NCBI GenBank assembly: GCA_938038645.1
Contig: CALHTA010000156.1
Location: forward strand, 1 to 9,229
Source: an uncultured Thiotrichaceae bacterium
GTDB lineage: Bacteria > Pseudomonadota > Gammaproteobacteria > Thiotrichales > Thiotrichaceae
Reading direction: 5' to 3'
DNA: 9,229 nt
In this document: piece after piece, positions 5,424 to 9,229 of the stretch
Numbering within the stretch: position 1 is the stretch's first letter
How the letters are laid out: the number at the start of each line of letters is the position of its first letter
Position numbers and translations under genes: made by a program
The notes under the pieces: generated by a model
Database searches by the model: none
Told to the model about the DNA's origin: nothing
Seen by the model: the letters and a program-made list of their open reading frames with translations, nothing else

Positions 5424-6857
5424 TTACTCTTTTGGAGCTCCATCAGTCAGTAAATTCTCACCTTCATTATCGCTGCTTGCCTGCTCCGCAAGCACCTTGT
5501 TCTCGACGGTCCGATCAGGCGTTACATCGGTCACCTCACGGATATCAGCATCGTCAGCGCTAGGCCTATTATTCTGTGCTAGCACTCCTGATGGATTACT
5601 CGAATTGGTTGACACAAAACTGTTGGTGGATAAATCTTTAACCCCTCCGTTTTGCATCAATCGGAGGTTATAAATGGGTTCTGGCATAACGATATCAGCA
5701 TCATCAAATGCCTCTTTAATCGCACGAATAGTCTCGCTCCGTACTTTCGCATAGCTATAGTGCTCTTGGTTAACCCATGCATAAACCCTAAGCAATACAT
5801 TAGAATCACCTAACTGCTGAATAACCACTAAGGGTTTTGGATCTTCCAACACACCCTGCGTCTTTTTCAGAACGCTAGTCGCTAAGGTCTGTGCAACGAG
5901 CAAGTCCTGGTCAGTATCCACACCAACATCAAACTGAAAGCGCCGCTCAGAATGACGCGTGTAATTAGTGATGACTGCCTTAAAGACTTTAGAATTTGGG
6001 ATACGGATATGATTGCCTTCAGGCGAAAGCAAAATAGTCGCCCTTGATGTCAATCGAAGCACATTGCCACTATTACCATCAATACTCACGTAATCGTTTG
6101 CTTGAAAGGGGTTTCTTAAGCTGAGTAAGATACTCGAGATATAGTTTTCAACCGTGTCACGCACCGCAAAACCAACCGCCAAACCCACGATACCGGCCGC
6201 CCCAAGAATGGTTCCAATTAGCGCGGTTGCATCGAGCAATATCAGCGCTAAAACAATTCCAAATACAATAAATAGAAGATGGGTTATTTGACCCAGTAGG
6301 TCAGCTATAAAATGATTCGGGCTGACTCGACGAAAGATTTTACGTTTCGATATCCAGCGCCCTATCCACCAAAAGGTTGAAAATATCAGTAAAGCAATCA
6401 TCAGCAAGGGTAAATTAGCAAGCGTCTCTTTGCTCATGAGCCAGAGCTTGTCCCATGTGTTCGATAGCCGTTTACCCAAGCTACGGTTTATTTGAAGTTC
6501 GTTTTCTACTTCGACGACCCCTTCAACTAAACGTGCAAATTGCATTGCTTTGTCACCCGAACTGCCAGCGTCAATTTCGCCGCTTAGGGTTACCACACCT
6601 TTATTAACGGCAATGCCAATATTTCTTAAAGCCTCAAGCTCGGTAAAAATTTCTCGCAGGCGTTGCTTTATTTTTAGGTCATCTTGCTTGGAATTATCGG
6701 TAGTGATGACCTTATCGCTGACGACAGGCGCTTCTGTTTTAGTCCCAGTGATTAGCTCTGTTAGCTGATCTGCCTGAGTCACACTGACCAAGGCCATCAG
6801 CAGAGAAGCAACTAATAATTTAAGTATTAAGGGATGTTTCAATCGAACATCAAACAT
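5424..6857 (-). CDS. MscS-family mechanosensitive channel with N-terminal BON domain
   Basis: The protein has 477 residues and acts in the inner membrane. Residues 1-29 form a signal peptide, probably cut after SVTQA. A periplasmic BON domain follows (about 58-125, with GVVTLSGEID at 87-96 and VEGVVEVENEL at 111-121). Transmembrane helices lie at about 148-168 and 185-209. The pore helix, ALIGTILGAAGIVGLAVGFA (212-231), shows the Gly/Ala packing of MscS TM3. It continues into RDTVENYISSILLSLRNPF and the MscS beta domain and cytoplasmic vestibule up to about residue 400. The last 75 residues are a polar, acidic, low-complexity tail. Channels of this type release solutes on hypo-osmotic shock; BON domains are thought to bind phospholipid or envelope surfaces. 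The ATG at 6857 has GAGGAG 10 bases upstream and overlaps the end of the permease gene by 8 bases; a TTG at 6899 would give an unlikely longer form. Confidence 0.93.
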   Translation of the reverse strand: MFDVRLKHPLILKLLVASLLMALVSVTQADQLTELITGTKTEAPVVSDKVITTDNSKQDDLKIKQRLREIFTELEALRNIGIAVNKGVVTLSGEIDAGSSGDKAMQFARLVEGVVEVENELQINRSLGKRLSNTWDKLWLMSKETLANLPLLMIALLIFSTFWWIGRWISKRKIFRRVSPNHFIADLLGQITHLLFIVFGIVLALILLDATALIGTILGAAGIVGLAVGFAVRDTVENYISSILLSLRNPFQANDYVSIDGNSGNVLRLTSRATILLSPEGNHIRIPNSKVFKAVITNYTRHSERRFQFDVGVDTDQDLLVAQTLATSVLKKTQGVLEDPKPLVVIQQLGDSNVLLRVYAWVNQEHYSYAKVRSETIRAIKEAFDDADIVMPEPIYNLRLMQNGGVKDLSTNSFVSTNSSNPSGVLAQNNRPSADDADIREVTDVTPDRTVENKVLAEQASSDNEGENLLTDGAPKE

Positions 6858-7890
6858 AGCTTGCGCGCTCCTCGCTGTTATCCATAATAATTTTAGCAAT
6901 AACGAGCAGCGGAACAGCCATAAACATACCGGCCATTCCCCACACCCAACCCCAGATCAGTACAGAAAGAAATATTATCAGTGGGTTAATCGTAAACATT
7001 CTTCCAATAAACATGGGCTGTACGAACTGACCTTCCAACAAATTAAGCAGGAGTAGCAGCGCCGGTGGAATCAGACTTTGCGTAAGACCATCAAACGTAA
7101 GCAATGAAACCAACGTGATAATGCACAAATTAATCGCTGGACCAATATAAGGAATAAAGTTGAAGAATGCTGTTGATGCCCCCCAAACCAATGGATTCGG
7201 CATCCCAGTCACCCACATAAGCAAAGCGGCAATAGCACCTAAGACTACATTAATGCCAGTAATCAACAGTAGATAACGGCTTACTTTCTTTTGCACATCA
7301 CTTGAAATGCGAGAAACCTTCTCTTCAAAGTTTTTATCCTGAAATAAAGAACCCGCTTTTTCAGCTAGCGTATGGCCAAACGCTAAACCAAAATATAGCA
7401 AGACAACAAAAGACAGACTGCTGATTAGCAGCGCTTGGGTTCCATCCAGCAAAGTATGGAAAATATTAGGCCCTTGCACAACCACATCCTGAGTTGTTTG
7501 ATTGGTATCTTCCATTGAAGCGATTTCTTCAACGGTCTCAGTGGTCTTTTGAACGGTTTCAATGGACTCTCTGAAAGGAGATAGCTTTTGTTCAATATTG
7601 CTAATTTCTGAAGGCAAGCGCTCTAACCACAGACTGACAGGCTCAGATAAATAGTTGAGTAAAAGACTGAAAATAGTCGTTACAAAAATAATGACAACTG
7701 CGCTACCTAGGGCACGAGGTATGTACAAGCGAGTCAGAAAACTGACAACGGGGGACAATAGAAAAGCGATGATAGCCGCAAGGAAGATTGGAATGAAGAT
7801 GGATTTTGCAAAGTACAATGTTGTCATAAGGCTGATGATAAACAGGCCCCAGATAGGGATTTTGAGGCTGCTGTAATCAGTGGTTTTCAT
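6850..7890 (-). CDS. AI-2E family transporter (PerM/TqsA-like permease)
   Basis: This 346-residue polytopic membrane protein belongs to the AI-2E family (PF01594). Paired helices occupy residues 10-50 and 60-83. A charged extramembrane coiled region follows (about 88-130), then helices from about 150 onward. The family signatures are FFNFIPYIGPAIN (242-254) and LLEGQFVQPMFIGRMFTINP (284-303), followed by the terminal hydrophobic block ending GMAGMFMAVPLLVI. Members export small solutes or, in some cases, sodium against protons; only a few handle autoinducer-2, so the name should not be read as evidence for quorum sensing. The ATG at 7890 lies 15 bases after the preceding gene; its AAGGA is 12 bases away, so translation may be partly coupled. 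The stop overlaps the start of the BON-MscS gene, which suggests joint expression. Confidence 0.93.
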   Translation of the reverse strand: MKTTDYSSLKIPIWGLFIISLMTTLYFAKSIFIPIFLAAIIAFLLSPVVSFLTRLYIPRALGSAVVIIFVTTIFSLLLNYLSEPVSLWLERLPSEISNIEQKLSPFRESIETVQKTTETVEEIASMEDTNQTTQDVVVQGPNIFHTLLDGTQALLISSLSFVVLLYFGLAFGHTLAEKAGSLFQDKNFEEKVSRISSDVQKKVSRYLLLITGINVVLGAIAALLMWVTGMPNPLVWGASTAFFNFIPYIGPAINLCIITLVSLLTFDGLTQSLIPPALLLLLNLLEGQFVQPMFIGRMFTINPLIIFLSVLIWGWVWGMAGMFMAVPLLVIAKIIMDNSEERASYV

Positions 7891-7905
7891 TGCGAGTAAA
7901 TATCC

Positions 7906-8130
7906 TTATAGTTTTTTTAATAACTGTAGACCAATGCTAAACAAGCTGGGTGGGAGCCCACCTTTGCGAACGACGCCTTGCAATAACATACCAGCGGTCA
8001 GCGCAATACCGACACTGGCCAAGGGATTCTTTTTGATTGGGGCCAAGTAGTCTTTTTTCTGACCTGAGACTGCGAGTAAGCGTTGCTTCGCAGCATCTAC
8101 TGTTTTCGGTTTAGAAGAAGCGCGATCCAT
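7906..8130 (-). CDS. Small membrane protein with a DUF883-like C-terminal helix (YqjK position)
   Basis: This 74-residue protein starts at the ATG at 8130, chosen for its near-perfect GGAGG 6 bases upstream. A longer frame from 8151 exists but has no such support. The first 35 residues are basic and helical. Residues 36-53 form a hydrophobic segment, PLASVGIALTAGMLLQGV, and the last part is amphipathic and ends LKKL. The motif KKNPLASVGIA closely resembles RKNPVASLAIA in the DUF883 protein of the same operon. The gene overlaps the end of the YqjE-like gene by 34 bases. In Escherichia coli yqjD-yqjE is followed by yqjK, a small protein with a basic N terminus, so this may be its positional counterpart, although sequence similarity is not convincing. 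Function is unknown; an inner-membrane stress role is inferred from context. Confidence 0.85.
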   Translation of the reverse strand: MDRASSKPKTVDAAKQRLLAVSGQKKDYLAPIKKNPLASVGIALTAGMLLQGVVRKGGLPPSLFSIGLQLLKKL

Positions 8131-8378
8131 AAAATACCTCCAGCTAAGCACAGGGAAAAAACGGAAATAATTAAAAATACTGACTCTGGAACAAGCCAGT
8201 TAAGTAATAAATGATATATCGCAGCAATCAAGAGCCCTAGCGCCACAAATAGCATTAAAGCGGCTAAAAGCATTAACAGCCCGATACCAAAAGTCTGTAA
8301 AACTTTTTGCCTCAGTAGCCTGCCTTCAGCTTCTGCAAGATCGCAAATGCTGACAATTGTCTCAGTCAGCATTTTCAA
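8097..8378 (-). CDS. YqjE-like 'phage holin family' inner-membrane protein
   Basis: The protein has 93 residues: an amphipathic helix (1-27) with LAEAEGRLLRQK, then two long hydrophobic helices (about 28-58 and 62-89) separated by the short NWLVPES turn, and a basic end, NRKQ. This architecture matches the YqjE/holin superfamily III group (PF07332), which in chromosomes is usually not a lysis protein but a partner of YqjD/ElaB-type ribosome- or membrane-associated stress proteins. The DUF883 gene directly upstream supports this. The start is uncertain by two codons: TTG at 8378 has AGGTG 8 bases upstream, while the ATG at 8372 would place that element 14 bases away. The gap to the upstream gene is 47 bases; the 3' end overlaps the next gene by 34 bases. 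Confidence 0.88.
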   Translation of the reverse strand: MKMLTETIVSICDLAEAEGRLLRQKVLQTFGIGLLMLLAALMLFVALGLLIAAIYHLLLNWLVPESVFLIISVFSLCLAGGILWIALLLNRKQ

Positions 8379-8425
8379 GATACGAACACCTGTCGCACCG
8401 GCACTTTTAACCTAAGCAATGACAT

Positions 8426-8743
8426 TTATTTATCATTGTTCAATAGCTTTGACAGTAGATAACCTACGCCCACTGCAATCGCTAAACTAGCCACCGGGTT
8501 TTTACGTACTCGGTTATTAATTTCTTCTAATCCTTCCACACCTTTTTCATAAACAGCTTCTGCCCCCTCTTCTGCTTTATCTTTATATGAAACCAGTTTT
8601 TCTTCTACGGTACCTGCAATCTCTTCAGCATAATTGCCGCTTTTATCTTTGAACATCTCAACCATCTCAGAGAGCTCTTTGCGCAAACTTTCTACTTCTT
8701 CACGTAATTCTTCTGTCGCTTGATTAGCTTTTGTGGCAGCCAT
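8426..8743 (-). CDS. DUF883 (YqjD/ElaB-type) membrane-anchored protein
   Basis: The protein has 105 residues. The N-terminal 80 are strongly charged and helical (EELREEVESLRKELSEM, then repeated Glu/Lys/Ala) and likely form a coiled coil. Residues 81-101, KNPVASLAIAVGVGYLLSKL, form a single C-terminal membrane anchor with the Asn-Pro-x-x-Ser/Ala and Gly spacing seen in DUF883 (PF05957). In Escherichia coli the relatives YqjD and ElaB are C-tail-anchored inner-membrane proteins that bind ribosomes in stationary phase and are under RpoS control; this is family knowledge and not visible here. The ATG at 8743 has TAGGAG 7 bases upstream. This is the first gene of the five-gene run down to the mscS-like gene. 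The upstream 385 bases hold a plausible promoter and several hairpins. Confidence 0.92.
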   Translation of the reverse strand: MAATKANQATEELREEVESLRKELSEMVEMFKDKSGNYAEEIAGTVEEKLVSYKDKAEEGAEAVYEKGVEGLEEINNRVRKNPVASLAIAVGVGYLLSKLLNNDK

Positions 8744-8833
8744 AATTAGCTCCTAGTTAATTAAATTAATGATCTGTTTAATGATGAATACCAACCTGCC
8801 AATGACTTGGGCAGGCTGCGTACTTAATAAAAA

Positions 8834-8872
8834 AAGGTTACCCTGCGAGAGATTAGGGAGTTGGATAACCTT
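8834..8872. repeat. Interrupted inverted repeat in the DUF883 leader
   Basis: Outer arms AAGGTTA (8834-8840) and TAACCTT (8866-8872) pair perfectly. Inner arms CCCT (8841-8844) and AGGG (8855-8858) continue the stem around a 10-base loop, leaving a 7-base one-sided bulge at 8859-8865. This could be an RNA structure in the leader or a small RNA element. It is described only from complementarity. Confidence 0.35.
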
Positions 8873-8890
8873 AAACTTTGAAGACGGGAT

Positions 8891-8956
8891 AAAATGAGGT
8901 CCAGTAACATTAGAAAATGATTTTAATCAATTAAAAAAATTAATTGCACTCATTTT
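8891..8956. repeat. Nested inverted repeats in the DUF883 leader
   Basis: AAAATGAG (8891-8898) pairs with CTCATTTT (8949-8956). Within it CAATTAA (8928-8934) pairs with TTAATTG (8940-8946) around five A residues. On the plus strand the outer arm runs into TTTTTTAT, so a plus-strand terminator is conceivable, although no plus-strand gene is seen upstream. Confidence 0.3.
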
Positions 8957-9017
8957 TTATATCCATTAATAAGCAGCGATTATAAAAGCGTGTTTATTTA
9001 ATAAATATCACAACCAA

Positions 9018-9046
9018 ATCGTAAGATTAACAGCAACTCAAGTCAA
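9018..9046 (-). promoter_or_regulatory. Candidate promoter for the DUF883-YqjE-AI-2E-MscS operon
   Basis: On the minus strand TTGACT (9041-9046) and TACGAT (9018-9023) are separated by exactly 17 bases. The -35 matches the consensus at five of six positions and the -10 at four. It follows the probable terminator of the upstream gene. An alternative TATAAT at 8979-8984 is closer to the gene but has no -35. Confidence 0.45.
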
Positions 9047-9079
9047 CAAAGGGTATTTTAAATTATATTAAAGCAGTTT

Positions 9080-9117
9080 AAAAAAACCGTTAAATCTAAC
9101 TTATTAAAGTTAATTTA
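9080..9117 (-). terminator. Probable terminator of the gene cut by the right edge
   Basis: On the minus strand an 11-pair AT-rich stem with one bulged base (TAAAT-TAACTT, loop TAAT, AAGTTA-G-ATTTA; 9091-9117) is followed by ACGG and seven T residues (9080-9086). It starts 12 bases after the stop codon at 9129-9131. The stem is weak in G-C, so efficiency is uncertain. Confidence 0.5.
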
Positions 9118-9128
9118 CCCCTCGTTGG

Positions 9129-9229
9129 TTAGTTATTTCTCACCTTTTTCAATTGTTCTGAAATTGACTGATATAAACACTCAATATCATCTCTATCTTT
9201 TTTCGCTATAAAATTTTCATTGCAAACAG
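9129..9229 (-). CDS. 3' end of an unidentified gene (partial)
   Basis: Reading leftward from the window edge, 32 codons stay open to a TAA at 9129-9131. The other two minus-strand frames close almost at once. The residues are polar and helical, for example KKDRDDIECLYQSISEQLKK, ending VRNN, like the C-terminal helix of a soluble protein. No family can be recognised from so little. The hairpin with T-tract just downstream supports a real gene end here. Confidence 0.5.
   Translation of the reverse strand, partial: VCNENFIAKKDRDDIECLYQSISEQLKKVRNN

Larger units (their letters stand above)
8744..9128 (-). other. 385-base regulatory spacer upstream of the DUF883 operon
   Basis: No gene is supported on either strand. 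From the right it contains an AT-rich hairpin (9091-9117) with a T-tract, a promoter (9018-9046), a second isolated TATAAT on the minus strand (8979-8984), and several inverted repeats. One of these is CCTGCC (8795-8800) with GGCAGG (8810-8815), loop 9. If the promoter at 9018-9046 is used, the DUF883 transcript has an unusually long leader of about 270 bases. Confidence 0.5.

Noticed and set aside
6550..7876. Plus-strand frames opposite the mscS-like and AI-2E genes
   Set aside because: Low-complexity or unlikely composition, no start signals, fully inside well-identified membrane-protein genes.
6850..7890. Quorum-sensing (autoinducer-2) exporter
   Set aside because: AI-2E family membership alone does not show AI-2 transport, and no luxS or lsr gene is nearby.
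8097..8378. Prophage lysis holin
   Set aside because: No phage genes are near; the DUF883 neighbour marks the chromosomal YqjE type.

Overview
The window looks like a chromosomal segment from a gammaproteobacterium of low to moderate GC content, with AT-rich intergenic regions and hairpins. The evidence is the hemC-hemD order, a YqjD/YqjE-like cluster, a CsbD (YjbJ-like) protein and good AAGGA/GGAGG ribosome binding sites. The species cannot be named from this sequence. I see no rRNA, tRNA, CRISPR, insertion sequence or phage structural gene.

Layout. (1) Positions 1-1980, minus strand: a heme/tetrapyrrole operon, hemC then hemD (one-base TAATG overlap), then the start of a membrane protein where hemX usually sits, cut by the window edge. 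(2) About 2049-2474, plus strand: a small cytoplasmic thioredoxin-fold protein (CEYC), divergent from hemC. (3) Positions 2511-4337, minus strand: a glycine-zipper lipoprotein, an RraA-family protein and a Crp/Fnr-family regulator. The rraA-like gene has a good sigma70-type promoter whose -35 box lies inside a perfect 16-base palindrome, a candidate operator for the adjacent regulator. (4) Positions 4553-5286, plus strand: a 59-residue PLDc_N-like membrane protein starting with GTG, divergent from the regulator, and a CsbD stress protein, ending at a strong bidirectional terminator (5375-5408). (5) Positions 5424-8743, minus strand: a compact five-gene run, DUF883/YqjD-like, YqjE-like 'holin', a 74-residue membrane protein, an AI-2E-family permease and a BON-MscS mechanosensitive channel. 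Gaps are short or negative, so one transcript is likely. (6) Positions 9129-9229, minus strand: the 3' end of an unidentified gene, followed by a probable terminator and then a candidate promoter for the five-gene run.

Functionally, hemC/hemD carry out two consecutive steps from porphobilinogen to uroporphyrinogen III. The right-hand two thirds reads as an envelope or osmotic stress-response island: CsbD, PLDc_N, DUF883, YqjE, AI-2E permease, BON-MscS and glycine-zipper lipoprotein. A Crp/Fnr-type regulator with a non-canonical recognition helix sits in the middle. That this regulator controls the island is an inference from position and palindromes, not something shown by the sequence.
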